Shown here piece by piece: positions 9,442-18,063 of a stretch of 64,000 nt of DNA; position 1 is the stretch's first letter; the number at the start of each line of letters is the position of its first letter. This stretch comes from Ruminococcoides intestinihominis. GTDB taxonomy: Bacteria > Bacillota > Clostridia > Oscillospirales > Acutalibacteraceae. Under the pieces are notes generated by a model. That model was not told the origin of the DNA and made no database searches. It saw only the letters and a list, made by a program, of their open reading frames with translations. The position numbers and the translations under genes were made by a program. Location of the stretch: NCBI RefSeq assembly GCF_040096285.1, contig NZ_JBBMEY010000001.1:62001-126000 (forward strand), read 5' to 3'.

Positions 9442-11516
9442 TGGTCTTTAGTATAGCCACAACCCTCAGTTGCACAGAAGATTGTCTGCTTTTTGCCCTT
9501 CTTTTTATATAGAATCTTGCCACACTGTGGACACTTTTCATTTACAGGTTCATACCAAGACATATAGTTACAATCAGGGTAGTTACTACAGCCGTAGAAC
9601 ACTTTGCCTTTCTTGGTTTTACGAGTAATAACATCTCCACCACATTCAGGACATTGAACACCGATTTTCTCTACAAACTTCTTGATATTCTTACATTCAG
9701 GGTATCCCGGACAAGCAATGAACTTACCGTATCTACCAACTTTGACAACCATCTTTCTGCCACAGTTCTCACATACAATGTCAGTTTCATCTTCTTTAAG
9801 TTTAATCTTGACACCTTCCATATCTTCTTTAGCCTTTTTCAAGGTCTTATCAAAGTCAACATAGAAATTATCAAGTAGTTCAACCCATTGTTCGTCACCG
9901 TGTTCAACCTTATCCAGATCTTCTTCCATTTGAGCAGTAAACTTAACATTTACAATTTTAGGGAATCTTTCTTTTAATAGAGTTACAAGTGCCTCACCAA
10001 GTTCAGTTGGTACAAGGGACTTTGCTTCTCTCTTAACATATTCTCTACTTGTAATTGTTGAGATTGTTGCAGCATATGTTGATGGGCGACCGATACCGTT
10101 CTCTTCAAGTGCTTTGATTAGAGATGCTTCTGTAAATCTTGCAGGTGGCTGAGTAAAGTGCTGGTTAGGTATAATTTCTCTAACCTTAGCAGGCATATTC
10201 TTCTCAAGTGGAGGAAGTTGCTTTTCCTTTGTACCTTCAGCATCATTACTGTCAACATAAAGTGTTGTATAACCGTCAAAGTCAACTCTGTAACCTGATG
10301 CCTTAAAGATATAGTCATTAGCATTGATTTCTGCCTGAGTTGTTTTGTGGATACAATCAGCCATCTGACAAGCAGTAAATCTATCCCAAATCAGTTTATA
10401 TAGCTTATACTGTTCAATAGTTAAACTATCCTTAACCTTATCAGGTGACAATGATGGAATTGATGGACGAATAGCTTCGTGACCATCCTGAGCATTTGAA
10501 CGAGATTTAAATACTCTTGGCTTTGGTGGTAAATATTCAGGTCCAAAGTTATCATTAATATACTGTGTAACTTCTGCAATTGCATCATTTGAAATTCTTA
10601 ATGAGTCAGTTCTCATATATGTGATAAGACCTGTTGTACCATAACCCTCAACATCAACACCTTCATAAAGTTCCTGAGCAATTTTCATTGTTCTTCTTGA
10701 TTGATAGCCAAGTTTACGAGATGCTTCCTGTTGCAATGTTGAAGTTATAAATGGTGGGTATGGTGACTTTTTACGAGTACCGTTTCTTACTTTTGTAACA
10801 ATAAATTCAGCATCTTTGATTTCTTCAAGAATCTTGTCAGCTTCTTCTTTATTATTAATCTTAATCTTTTTACCGTCAGGTCCAAGTGCTAAAGAGGCAT
10901 TGAAAACTTTTCTGCTTGATTTTGGAGAAAGTTTTGCTTCAATTGACCAATATTCTTCAGGCTTAAAAGCTCTGATTTCATTTTCTCTGTCTACGATAAT
11001 CTTAAGAGCAACAGACTGCACTCTACCGGCAGAAAGACCTCTACGAATCTTTTGGCTGACAAATGGACTTAACTTATAACCAACTAGTCTGTCAAGAATT
11101 CTTCTTGCCTGTTGAGCATTTACAAGGTCAATGTCAATAGAACGAGGATGAGCCATACCGTTATTGATACCTGTCTTAGTAATTTCATTAAATTCAACTC
11201 TATTTTTATCTTCTAAATCAAGTCCTAAAATATATGCTAAATGCCAAGAAATAGCCTCACCTTCACGGTCCGGGTCAGTTGCAAGATAAATCTTGTCACT
11301 GTCTTTTGCAAGTGACTTTAATTCATCAACTAACTTTTCTTTACCTTTGATGATAGCATATTTAGGAGCATAATTTTTCTTTATATCAACAGCAAGTCTA
11401 GCCTTTGGTAGGTCACGAACATGACCCATTGATGCTACAACTTCATAATCTTTTCCAAGATATTTTTTGATTGTTTTAGCCTTAGCAGGAGACTCCACTA
11501 TTACTAAATTTGACAT
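9438..11516 (-). CDS. topA: DNA topoisomerase I
   Basis: A 692-residue type IA topoisomerase that relaxes negative supercoils. The Toprim domain begins at VIVESPAKAKTI and contains DPDREGEAISWHL. The catalytic tyrosine lies in LITYMRTDS near residue 300. The C-terminus carries three four-cysteine zinc ribbons: CENCG...CPGYPEC, CPECGG...CSNYPDC and CPQCGK...CATEGC. dprA lies 18 bases upstream in the same direction. Confidence 0.98.
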   Translation of the reverse strand: MSNLVIVESPAKAKTIKKYLGKDYEVVASMGHVRDLPKARLAVDIKKNYAPKYAIIKGKEKLVDELKSLAKDSDKIYLATDPDREGEAISWHLAYILGLDLEDKNRVEFNEITKTGINNGMAHPRSIDIDLVNAQQARRILDRLVGYKLSPFVSQKIRRGLSAGRVQSVALKIIVDRENEIRAFKPEEYWSIEAKLSPKSSRKVFNASLALGPDGKKIKINNKEEADKILEEIKDAEFIVTKVRNGTRKKSPYPPFITSTLQQEASRKLGYQSRRTMKIAQELYEGVDVEGYGTTGLITYMRTDSLRISNDAIAEVTQYINDNFGPEYLPPKPRVFKSRSNAQDGHEAIRPSIPSLSPDKVKDSLTIEQYKLYKLIWDRFTACQMADCIHKTTQAEINANDYIFKASGYRVDFDGYTTLYVDSNDAEGTKEKQLPPLEKNMPAKVREIIPNQHFTQPPARFTEASLIKALEENGIGRPSTYAATISTITSREYVKREAKSLVPTELGEALVTLLKERFPKIVNVKFTAQMEEDLDKVEHGDEQWVELLDNFYVDFDKTLKKAKEDMEGVKIKLKEDETDIVCENCGRKMVVKVGRYGKFIACPGYPECKNIKKFVEKIGVQCPECGGDVITRKTKKGKVFYGCSNYPDCNYMSWYEPVNEKCPQCGKILYKKKGKKQTIFCATEGCGYTKDQ

Positions 11517-11534
11517 TTATCTATCCTCCGATAG

Positions 11535-12716
11535 TTACTTTATTTTATACTGTTTGCCCGGTAAAACTACTATTAAATCCATAAGTTCAAGATTTGTTAG
11601 TATTCCGGAAATTTTATATACCGGTAAGTTACATTTATCAGACAAATCATCTATATGTATAGGCTCATTTCCGATAGCATAATAAACCTTTGATGAATTT
11701 TCATCAAGTTTTACATCATATCTATGACCCTTTATAAACTCTTTTTCAGGTTTTACATTAGACTTTTTTGCAGGAATTTTCAGCACTGTACTGTCAGGAA
11801 TATCATACTCATCATCTTCATAAACTTCTAAATTGTTAAATTCATTATAGTAGTTTAGAATATCAAGATAAGTAGTTACAGGAATAGCACCATCCTTAAT
11901 AAGTTGGTTTGAGCCAACAGAATAGACACTATTGATGTTTGCCATTACGGCAAAAACATCTTTGCCCTGTTCTTTTCCGGCAATATCGGCTGTGACTAAT
12001 GCACCACTTTTCTTACCTGCTTCAACAACAAGAACACCTCTTGAAAGTGCAGAGATTATTCTGTTACGAGATAAAAAGTGATGTGGCAAAGGCTCTGTAT
12101 CCGGAGGATATTCAGAAATTAAACATCCTCTGTGTGTTATAGCCTTTCTCATAGGCTCATTTTTCATAAGGTAAGGATAATTGATACCACAACCTAAAAC
12201 ACAAATTGTAATACCATCAGCATTTAATGCACCTGTGTGTGCTGAACTGTCAACACCCATTGCACCACCACTAATTATAGTTACCTTACATTTTGAAAGA
12301 TTATGAGAAATACTGTAAGCCACCTTTTTGCCATAAGTTGTAGCTTTTCTTGTACCTACAATAGCAATAGTTAAAAGATTATCAACTCTGGGTAAATATC
12401 CACTAACATATATAACTGCAGGTGGAGTATCTATATTACGCAAACAGTTAGGGTATCTGGCGTTATCTATAGCAAAGATGGAATAACCCAGACTTTCACA
12501 TTTAGATATAATTTCATCAGCCTTTTCAATTGGAGTTTCTTCTAGATGGTTAATTTCCTTTTCGGTAAAAATACCACAAAATCTCCATTCAAAGTCCTGA
12601 CCATTATAAAATACAGAAATATCCCTATACTCTTCAGTTTCGTAAAGTCTTTTAACTTTTGGATTATCATAGCCAAGAGCTAAACTTAGCCATATCCAAT
12701 AACGATTATTATTCAT
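11535..12716 (-). CDS. dprA: DNA-processing protein DprA
   Basis: A 393-residue protein that binds incoming single-stranded DNA and loads RecA during transformation. It has an N-terminal helical (SAM-like) region, a Rossmann-like core at about 110-290 with IVGTRKATTYG, IISGGAMGVDSSAH, CVLGCGINYPY and RNRIISALS, and a C-terminal winged-helix-like segment after about 320. Full-length and apparently intact. Whether this organism is competent cannot be judged from here. Its start overlaps the TrmH-type gene by eight bases. Confidence 0.96.
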   Translation of the reverse strand: MNNNRYWIWLSLALGYDNPKVKRLYETEEYRDISVFYNGQDFEWRFCGIFTEKEINHLEETPIEKADEIISKCESLGYSIFAIDNARYPNCLRNIDTPPAVIYVSGYLPRVDNLLTIAIVGTRKATTYGKKVAYSISHNLSKCKVTIISGGAMGVDSSAHTGALNADGITICVLGCGINYPYLMKNEPMRKAITHRGCLISEYPPDTEPLPHHFLSRNRIISALSRGVLVVEAGKKSGALVTADIAGKEQGKDVFAVMANINSVYSVGSNQLIKDGAIPVTTYLDILNYYNEFNNLEVYEDDEYDIPDSTVLKIPAKKSNVKPEKEFIKGHRYDVKLDENSSKVYYAIGNEPIHIDDLSDKCNLPVYKISGILTNLELMDLIVVLPGKQYKIK

Positions 12717-13503
12717 TATTTGACATTTCCCACATAATTATACTAGCTGCTACTCCGGCATTTAGAGAATCAATCTTGCCCTTCATAGGTACAATAACTT
12801 GGTAGTTACAAGCATTAATAGTCATTTCACTTAGTCCATTAGCTTCGTTACCTATTACAACAAGTGCATTCTTTGAAAACTCAAAATCACCTAGAGTTTT
12901 GGCAGTATCTTTTAAACAAGCAGCATAAGACCTACCATGCTTATTAAATTCACATTCAATATATTCTTCTGCGTCATTAATAAGATAGAAAGGTACACGG
13001 AAAATTGCACCCATACTACCTCTTACAACCTTAGGACTATAAATATCACAAGAATCTTTTGTGATAAATACACCTTTGATTGAAAAAGCATCAGCAGAAC
13101 GCAATACTGTTGCAATATTGTCCGGATTTTGCACATTGTCTAAAAGTACAAACTTACCATTATAATCAATTTTATCAATATCATCAGTTTTGTCAAGTGT
13201 TTTAAGTACAAGCATTACACCTTGAGGTGACTTTGTATCGGACAAAACATTGAAAATATTGTTAGGTACAACTATTGATTCATCAGAAATTGACTCAAGT
13301 CTATTGCATAATTCAAGATTCCTTGTATAGAAATTTTCGCTACAAAGTAGCACATCAATATGAATATTAGAAATTAAAACATCTTGGCAAGTTCTTAGTC
13401 CTTCTGCAACAAACTGTTTATTCTTGTTCCTATACTTTTTCTGCTTTACTAGTTTATGAATATGCTTTAGAGTACCATTTTCTCTACTTGTAACAAACTT
13501 CAT
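12709..13503 (-). CDS. TrmH/SpoU-family RNA 2'-O-methyltransferase
   Basis: A 264-residue SPOUT methyltransferase. Motif 2 is VVIGNEANGLS and motif 3 is IVPMKGKIDSLNAGVAASIIMWE, which form the knotted SAM-binding site; motif 1 with the catalytic arginine is NVQNPDNIATVLRSADAF. A small N-terminal substrate-binding domain (TLKHIHKLVKQKKYRNK) resembles that of 23S rRNA 2'-O-ribose methyltransferases, but the target nucleotide is not predictable. It is the first gene after the infC-operon terminator, with only about 20 bases between the terminator T-run and its start. Confidence 0.93.
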   Translation of the reverse strand: MKFVTSRENGTLKHIHKLVKQKKYRNKNKQFVAEGLRTCQDVLISNIHIDVLLCSENFYTRNLELCNRLESISDESIVVPNNIFNVLSDTKSPQGVMLVLKTLDKTDDIDKIDYNGKFVLLDNVQNPDNIATVLRSADAFSIKGVFITKDSCDIYSPKVVRGSMGAIFRVPFYLINDAEEYIECEFNKHGRSYAACLKDTAKTLGDFEFSKNALVVIGNEANGLSEMTINACNYQVIVPMKGKIDSLNAGVAASIIMWEMSNNE

Positions 13504-13525
13504 ATAATGACCTCTTTTTTAGATA

Positions 13526-13558
13526 GTAAAAAGCGTTTGAGGTAAGAACCTCAAACGC
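13526..13558 (-). terminator. Terminator of infC-rpmI-rplT
   Basis: On the minus strand GCGTTTGAGGT, a four-base loop and ACCTCAAACGC form an 11-bp perfect stem followed by TTTTT. It lies directly after the rplT stop. Read-through would enter the TrmH-dprA-topA run, for which I see no separate strong promoter. Confidence 0.9.
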
Positions 13559-13565
13559 ATAACAC

Positions 13566-13916
13566 TTAAGCTTTTGTAACTTTTTCAACAAGGCTAGCAA
13601 AAGCTGCCGGATCAGAAATAGCGATTTCTGAAAGCATCTTTCTGTTAAGGTCAATGTTAGCCTTCTTAAGACCATTCATAAATGTGCTGTAGTTTGTGCC
13701 GTTTAGCTTACAAGCTGCAGAAATTCTTGTGATCCAAAGTCTTCTGAAATCTCTCTTCTTCTGCTTACGACCAATGTATGCATAGTTACCAGATTTCATA
13801 ACTGCCTGCTTAGCCATCTTAAAGTGCTTACTCTTTGCACCGTAATAACCCTTAGCAAGCTTTAATGTTTTGTTTCTTCTTTTGCGAGTCATCATCGCGC
13901 CTTTTACACGAGCCAT
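13566..13916 (-). CDS. rplT: 50S ribosomal protein L20
   Basis: A 116-residue early-binding 23S rRNA protein, normal length, very basic. Characteristic stretches are RVKGAMMTRKRR at the start, LAKGYYGAKSKHFK, YIGRKQKKRDFRRLW and INAACK-like (ISAACKLNG). In Firmicutes L20 also represses its own operon by binding the leader upstream of infC; a matching leader is present at 14,714-14,841. It ends the infC-rpmI-rplT operon. Confidence 0.98.
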   Translation of the reverse strand: MARVKGAMMTRKRRNKTLKLAKGYYGAKSKHFKMAKQAVMKSGNYAYIGRKQKKRDFRRLWITRISAACKLNGTNYSTFMNGLKKANIDLNRKMLSEIAISDPAAFASLVEKVTKA

Positions 13917-13961
13917 TCTATATTTCCTCCGTTATTTCGTAAGTTAAATTCAAAAAGTTAA

Positions 13962-14159
13962 TTATTTGTAAGGGATTAATCTCTTAATCTGAGCTGTATT
14001 TGTCTTATCAGCTACACAAGTCTGTCTTAGACCTCTCTTACGCTTTGTGTTCTTCTTGTTAAGAATGTGCTGCTTGTTAGCATGAGCACGGATAACCTTA
14101 CCATTCTTAGAAAGTTTAAATCTCTTTTTTGCACCACTATGTGTCTTAATCTTTCCCAT
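13962..14159 (-). CDS. rpmI: 50S ribosomal protein L35
   Basis: A 65-residue basic protein with the family start MGKIKTHSGAKKRFK and the later HILNKKNTKRKRGLRQ. It sits between infC and rplT as in almost all bacteria. A strong AGGAGG-type ribosome binding site precedes the ATG. Confidence 0.98.
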   Translation of the reverse strand: MGKIKTHSGAKKRFKLSKNGKVIRAHANKQHILNKKNTKRKRGLRQTCVADKTNTAQIKRLIPYK

Positions 14160-14180
14160 TATGAAAATCCTCCTTAAAAA

Positions 14181-14699
14181 TTACTTATTTGGCTTAGGAG
14201 CTAGAAACATTAGCATATTTCTACCTTCAAGTTTTGCTGGTTTTTCGATAACAGCAACTTCTTCACAAGCTTTAGCAAAACGGTTCATTGTGTCATAACC
14301 CTGTTCTGGGTGACCCATCTCTCTACCTCTAAAGCGAATTGAAACCTTAACCTTATCGCCTTTCTTAATAAACTTAAGGGCATTGTTAAGTTTTGTGTTG
14401 AAGTCATGCACATCAATATTTAGTGAAAGTCTAACTTCCTTAATATCAAAAGTACGCTGGTTCTTCTTATTTTCTTTTTCCCTTTTAGCTTGTTCAAAAC
14501 GATACTTGCCATAGTCCATTACTTTGCAAACAGGTGGCTTTGCCTGTGGAGCAATCTTAACTAAGTCAAGGTTACTCTCCATTGCTATATTGAAAGCTTT
14601 TTCTGAAGACATAATACCTAGCTGTTCGCCTTCGGCACCAATTAGTCTTACTTCCTTATCACGGACTTCTTCGTTAATCTGTAGTTTCTTGTTGCTGAT
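14181..14699 (-). CDS. infC: Translation initiation factor IF-3, AUC start
   Basis: 172 residues when started at the ATC codon at 14,697-14,699, which follows GGAGGT by eight bases. The protein then reads ISNKKLQINEEVRDKEVRLIG, the conserved IF-3 N-terminus. The first in-frame ATG (14,612) would remove about 29 residues including the INEEVR block. Non-AUG starts of the AUU/AUC/AUA kind in infC are known and let IF-3, which rejects such codons, limit its own synthesis. The N-domain, basic linker and C-domain (KVSIRFRGREMGHPEQG) are complete. Confidence 0.96.
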   Translation of the reverse strand: MSNKKLQINEEVRDKEVRLIGAEGEQLGIMSSEKAFNIAMESNLDLVKIAPQAKPPVCKVMDYGKYRFEQAKREKENKKNQRTFDIKEVRLSLNIDVHDFNTKLNNALKFIKKGDKVKVSIRFRGREMGHPEQGYDTMNRFAKACEEVAVIEKPAKLEGRNMLMFLAPKPNK

Positions 14700-14713
14700 T
14701 GTCGAGCACCTCC

Positions 14714-14841
14714 AAAATAAATTAAAAAAGTGGACAGATAAACTCCGTCCACTCTAATACGCATCAGTAAAAAACTGTAAGTATTAACCCACGCAGACGG
14801 CACCCCGTAGGTGAAAGCATAACTGCCTTTCTTTCTTTTAC
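14714..14841 (-). ncRNA. L20-type ribosomal leader RNA of infC operon
   Basis: The 127 bases between the inferred transcription start (about 14,841) and the infC ribosome binding site carry no plausible gene. They contain GGGGTGCCGTCTGCGTGGGTT, a GC-rich block that stands out from the surroundings, and end in a terminator-like hairpin. Position, content and downstream genes fit the Firmicutes L20 leader, in which L20 binding favours premature termination. The family assignment is from memory and context; a covariance-model search (Rfam RF00558) would settle it. Confidence 0.75.
14724..14752 (-). terminator. Attenuator hairpin in infC leader
   Basis: GTGGACGGA, a five-base loop and TCTGTCCAC form a nine-pair stem (one G-T wobble) directly followed by TTTTTT on the minus strand. 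It precedes the infC ribosome binding site by about 10 bases, so it is a regulated premature terminator rather than the end of an upstream gene. Confidence 0.85.
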
Positions 14842-14847
14842 TCAATT

Positions 14848-14876
14848 ATTATATATAAAAGCATTTAATTTGTCAA
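14848..14876 (-). promoter_or_regulatory. Sigma-A promoter of infC operon
   Basis: Perfect consensus on the minus strand: TTGACA at 14,871-14,876, a 17-base spacer and TATAAT at 14,848-14,853. Its -35 box lies back to back with that of the divergent promoter at 14,884. Confidence 0.92.
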
Positions 14877-14883
14877 TACCTTT

Positions 14884-14912
14884 TTGACAATTAATTAGAA
14901 ATTTGATAATAT
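14884..14912 (+). promoter_or_regulatory. Sigma-A promoter of CPBP protease-tadA
   Basis: TTGACA at 14,884-14,889, 17 bases, then TAATAT at 14,907-14,912 (GATAAT is an alternative with a shorter spacer). The -10 overlaps an ATG at 14,911, so that ATG is upstream of the transcription start and not used. Confidence 0.75.
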
Positions 14913-14940
14913 GATACTAACGAAAGTCGAGGTAGACAAA

Positions 14941-15945
14941 ATGAATAACTTTTTTCAACAACAATTGTACCACAATTATCAAATAAATCAAGAGAAAAAA
15001 ATGATAAGAAAAGAAAGCAACAAACTTTCCTTTATGTTGTTTATTGCAATTATATTTATGAATATTGCAGCTACTGTACTATTTATGTTTATAAGTTTTT
15101 TCAGCAAAGATACTTCTCTTATTACTACAGGAATACAAAACAGTTATTCTTCTTATGACTACATTATTAATGGTTTAGGAGAATTTGCCGGTTTCTTTGT
15201 TGTACCATTTGTATTTTGCTTAATATTTCGTTACAAATTTAGTGTTGTTATTCCGGTTAACAGTAATAAGAAATATAATCCTTTATTATTGGTATTAGGT
15301 GGATATGCAATTTGTACTGTTGCAAATATTGCAATTAACCTACTGAACAATAATTTAAGTATATTTGGATTGACAAATACAACCGGTGTTGAATTTACAA
15401 CTAAGACACCTCTTGACCAAGTTATTTACTTTATATGTATTGCAATTATTCCTGCTTTAACTGAGGAATTTATATTTAGAGGTGTTATCTTAAATTCATT
15501 TAGAAAATTCGGTGATGGCTTTGCAATTTTAATATCTTCTCTCCTATTTGGGTTTATGCATGGTAACTTTGTACAAATTCCATTTGCATTTATTGTAGGT
15601 TTAGCTTGTGGATTTATAGTTGTAAAGACAAATTCAATTATACCGGCTATGGTTTTACATCTACTTAATAATGGTACATCGGTACTTATTGATATTGTAG
15701 CTAACTATGTTGGTGACAATTTGTATTCTGTGATTTCTTCGGTAGTTATTTTTACACTTACACTACTGGGCTTCATTTCAATAGTTTTACTTGTAAAAAA
15801 AGGTCTTAACTTTAAATTTGGAAATAAATCTATTGTAAGTTTAGGTGCTAAGGATAGGATAGTTCAATTCTTTGCTAATCCAGGTACTATAATTCTTCTT
15901 TCATTCTTCATTATTGAAGCATTTATTACTTTATTAGGTTTTTAA
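14941..15945 (+). CDS. CPBP family intramembrane protease
   Basis: 334 residues from the ATG at 14,941, seven bases after GAGGT; an earlier ATG at 14,911 lies in the promoter. Six to eight hydrophobic segments are visible. The CPBP (CAAX protease/Abi) motifs are EEFIFRG near residue 180 (EExxxR) and FGFMHGN near residue 205, which supply the glutamates and histidine of the active site. The soluble N-terminal 25 residues are rich in Asn, Gln and His. Family members cleave membrane peptides or act in prenyl-protein or bacteriocin handling; the substrate here is unknown. It is cotranscribed with tadA. Confidence 0.9.
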   Translation: MNNFFQQQLYHNYQINQEKKMIRKESNKLSFMLFIAIIFMNIAATVLFMFISFFSKDTSLITTGIQNSYSSYDYIINGLGEFAGFFVVPFVFCLIFRYKFSVVIPVNSNKKYNPLLLVLGGYAICTVANIAINLLNNNLSIFGLTNTTGVEFTTKTPLDQVIYFICIAIIPALTEEFIFRGVILNSFRKFGDGFAILISSLLFGFMHGNFVQIPFAFIVGLACGFIVVKTNSIIPAMVLHLLNNGTSVLIDIVANYVGDNLYSVISSVVIFTLTLLGFISIVLLVKKGLNFKFGNKSIVSLGAKDRIVQFFANPGTIILLSFFIIEAFITLLGF

Positions 15946-15947
15946 TT

Positions 15948-16403
15948 ATGTATAATGAAAAGTTTATGGATATTGCACTAGAGGAAGCTAAGTTGGCTTT
16001 AGACGAAAATGAAGTTCCTGTTGGTGCAGTAATTGTTAAAGATGGTGTTGTAATTGCTAAAGCTCACAATACAAGAGAAAAAACTAAAAATGCACTTCAT
16101 CATGCTGAGGTTATTGCAATAGATAATGCTTGTAAAGAGTTATCCGGTTGGAGACTTTGGCAATGTGAAATGTATGTAACAATGGAACCTTGCCCTATGT
16201 GTGCCGGTGCTATAGTTAATGCCAGAATACCTAATGTATATTTTGGTGCATATGATAAAAAGTATGGTGCTTGTGGTTCTGTTATCAATATATTTAATAT
16301 GAAAGAAAATTTTAAAGTTACTTATGAAGGTGGCTTTAAAGGAAAAGAGTCACTTGAACTTTTTGATAAATTCTTTAAATATTTAAGAAACAAAAGAACA
16401 TAA
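15948..16403 (+). CDS. tadA: tRNA-specific adenosine deaminase TadA
   Basis: A 151-residue zinc deaminase that converts A34 to inosine in tRNA-Arg(ACG). The zinc and catalytic residues are in HHAEVIAI (HAE) and EPCPMCAGA (PCxxC); NVYFGAYDKKYGACGSV is also typical of TadA. Length is normal. It starts two bases after the CPBP stop with a weak ribosome binding site, so it is probably coupled to it. Confidence 0.96.
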   Translation: MYNEKFMDIALEEAKLALDENEVPVGAVIVKDGVVIAKAHNTREKTKNALHHAEVIAIDNACKELSGWRLWQCEMYVTMEPCPMCAGAIVNARIPNVYFGAYDKKYGACGSVINIFNMKENFKVTYEGGFKGKESLELFDKFFKYLRNKRT

Positions 16404-16407
16404 AATT

Positions 16408-16441
16408 AGTCCTTAACAAATTGATTGTTAAGGACTTTTTT
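16408..16441 (+). terminator. Terminator after tadA
   Basis: AGTCCTTAACAA, a five-base loop and TTGTTAAGGACT form a 12-bp perfect stem followed by TTTTTT. The minus-strand MmcQ gene ends at 16,446, so the hairpin separates convergent units; its minus-strand tail is only weakly T-rich. Confidence 0.9.
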
Positions 16442-16445
16442 CTGC

Positions 16446-16808
16446 TTATTTTACTGTTAAATCGTAGCTAATATCAATTAAAGAAAGTATTTTTTCATCA
16501 TCAACAGAACCATCAAGGCATATTGTTATCCAATGTTCCTTATTCATATGGTATGCAGGATAAAAACCTTTTTCTTCTAAAAGTGAACCCAGCATTATTG
16601 GGTCGCACTTAATATTAACTATATCTACTATTCTATCGGAATATTCACCTAATCTATTCTTAGGGATTTTCATTAATAAAGCAAACCATTTGTTATTGTT
16701 ACTATGCCTGAATACAGTAGAAACATTATCATTTTTAAATGGTTTATCAGGTTCTTCACTAAATATTTCTGTAATAGATTTAACTAAACTTTCAAAATTC
16801 ATATTCAT
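16446..16808 (-). CDS. MmcQ/YjbR family protein
   Basis: A 120-residue CyaY-like fold protein. Family blocks are TVFRHSNNNKWFAL, VDIVNIKCDP, PAYHMNKEHWITI and the C-terminal DISYDLT. Members are often annotated as DNA-binding or as resistance-associated, but no firm function is known. It begins one base before the end of the YnbB-like gene is passed; two close ATGs exist (16,808 and 16,802) and neither has a strong ribosome binding site, so translation is probably coupled. Confidence 0.88.
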   Translation of the reverse strand: MNMNFESLVKSITEIFSEEPDKPFKNDNVSTVFRHSNNNKWFALLMKIPKNRLGEYSDRIVDIVNIKCDPIMLGSLLEEKGFYPAYHMNKEHWITICLDGSVDDEKILSLIDISYDLTVK

Positions 16809-16809
16809 A

Positions 16810-18063
16810 TTACTTAGTTTTCTTTAAAATTTTATTTGCTGCAATAAGCACACCTGTCTTACCACAATGGAAGTTAAATGAACCTTGCATCCATACTGCA
16901 AAAGGTTCTCTAAGTGGTGCATCAGCAGAAAGCTCAATACTTGAACCTAAAGTAAAAGTACCGGCAGCCATAATAACCTTGCTATCATATCCCGGTAAAT
17001 CATCCGGTACAGGTGTTACATAGCTATCAACCGGTGAACCGGCTTGAATACCCTCACAAAAGGCAATAAGGTTTTCTTCATTTTCAAGAAGAATAGCTTG
17101 TACAATATCTCCTCTTTTTTCATTCATTGTTGGAGATACACCGTAACCCATTAGAGTAAATAGTGTACTTGCAAAAACAGCAGTTTTCATAGCTTCACCT
17201 GTAATATGTGGTGAGTTAAATGCACCTAGGAACATTTCTCTCTTTGTGCTGATTGTAGCACCAAGTTCTCTACCTGTACCCGGTGTTGTAAGTCTGTAAC
17301 TACAAATTTCAACTAAATCTTTTCTACCGGCAATATAACCACCTGTTGGAGCAATACCACCACCGGCATTCTTAATTAAAGAACCTGCCATAATATCTGC
17401 ACCAACTTGAGTTGGTTCTAGTTCTTCAACAAATTCACCATAACAGTTATCAACCATAACAATAGTTTCAGGTGACTCTCTCTTAACTATTTCTGCAATT
17501 TTCTTAATATCAGCAATAGTTAATGCTCTTCTTAGAGAATAACCTCTTGAACGCTGAATATAAGCCATTTTAGGCTTTGACTTTAGCTTTTCAACTAAAG
17601 CATCATAATCAACTTCATTATCCTTTAATGGTACTTCATCATAATGAATATCAAAGTCCTTTAATGAGCCTGAGTAATTACCCTCAATACCGATTACACT
17701 TCTGATTGTATCATAAGGAATACCTACAACAGAAAGCATAGTATCTCCGGGTCTTAGCATACCAAATAAAGCAACTGTTAATGCGTGAGTACCTGACTGA
17801 AAACTTTGTCTTACTATTGCATCTTCTGCACCAAAAGCAGTGGCATATACTTCATCAAGAACTTCTCTACCTCTATCGCTATAGCCATAACCTGTACTAT
17901 CGGCAAAGTGACTTTCTGACACACCACAAGTTTGGAATGCCTTTAGCATTTTGTTCTGGTTATATTCTTGTATTCTCTCTATTTCTTGGAACTGAGTTTT
18001 GCACTGTTCCATTGCTTTTTCAGATAGTTCTAGAATTTTACTATCTAAATCAAAAAAATTCAT
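16810..18063 (-). CDS. YnbB-like PLP-dependent enzyme (methionine gamma-lyase family / 'aluminium resistance')
   Basis: A 417-residue fold-type I PLP enzyme. Conserved blocks include FADSTGYGYSDRGRE, RQSFQSGTHALTVALFG, MVDNCYGEFVE (cofactor-binding Asp) and AGSLIKNAGGGIAP, in which the lysine is the likely Schiff-base residue. The family is called methionine gamma-lyase-like or aluminium-resistance protein in databases, but its natural reaction is uncertain. It overlaps the GNAT gene by four bases. No neighbour here is a sulfur amino-acid gene. Confidence 0.9.
   Translation of the reverse strand: MNFFDLDSKILELSEKAMEQCKTQFQEIERIQEYNQNKMLKAFQTCGVSESHFADSTGYGYSDRGREVLDEVYATAFGAEDAIVRQSFQSGTHALTVALFGMLRPGDTMLSVVGIPYDTIRSVIGIEGNYSGSLKDFDIHYDEVPLKDNEVDYDALVEKLKSKPKMAYIQRSRGYSLRRALTIADIKKIAEIVKRESPETIVMVDNCYGEFVEELEPTQVGADIMAGSLIKNAGGGIAPTGGYIAGRKDLVEICSYRLTTPGTGRELGATISTKREMFLGAFNSPHITGEAMKTAVFASTLFTLMGYGVSPTMNEKRGDIVQAILLENEENLIAFCEGIQAGSPVDSYVTPVPDDLPGYDSKVIMAAGTFTLGSSIELSADAPLREPFAVWMQGSFNFHCGKTGVLIAANKILKKTK

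Noticed and set aside
11535..12716. dprA as part of a defence or mobile island
   Set aside because: topA-dprA is a standard Firmicutes pair and no transfer, integrase or toxin genes are nearby.
14648..14845. A 65-codon minus-strand open frame upstream of infC
   Set aside because: It lies within the infC leader, runs through the attenuator hairpin and into infC in another frame, and has no ribosome binding site; the conserved block is better explained as leader RNA.
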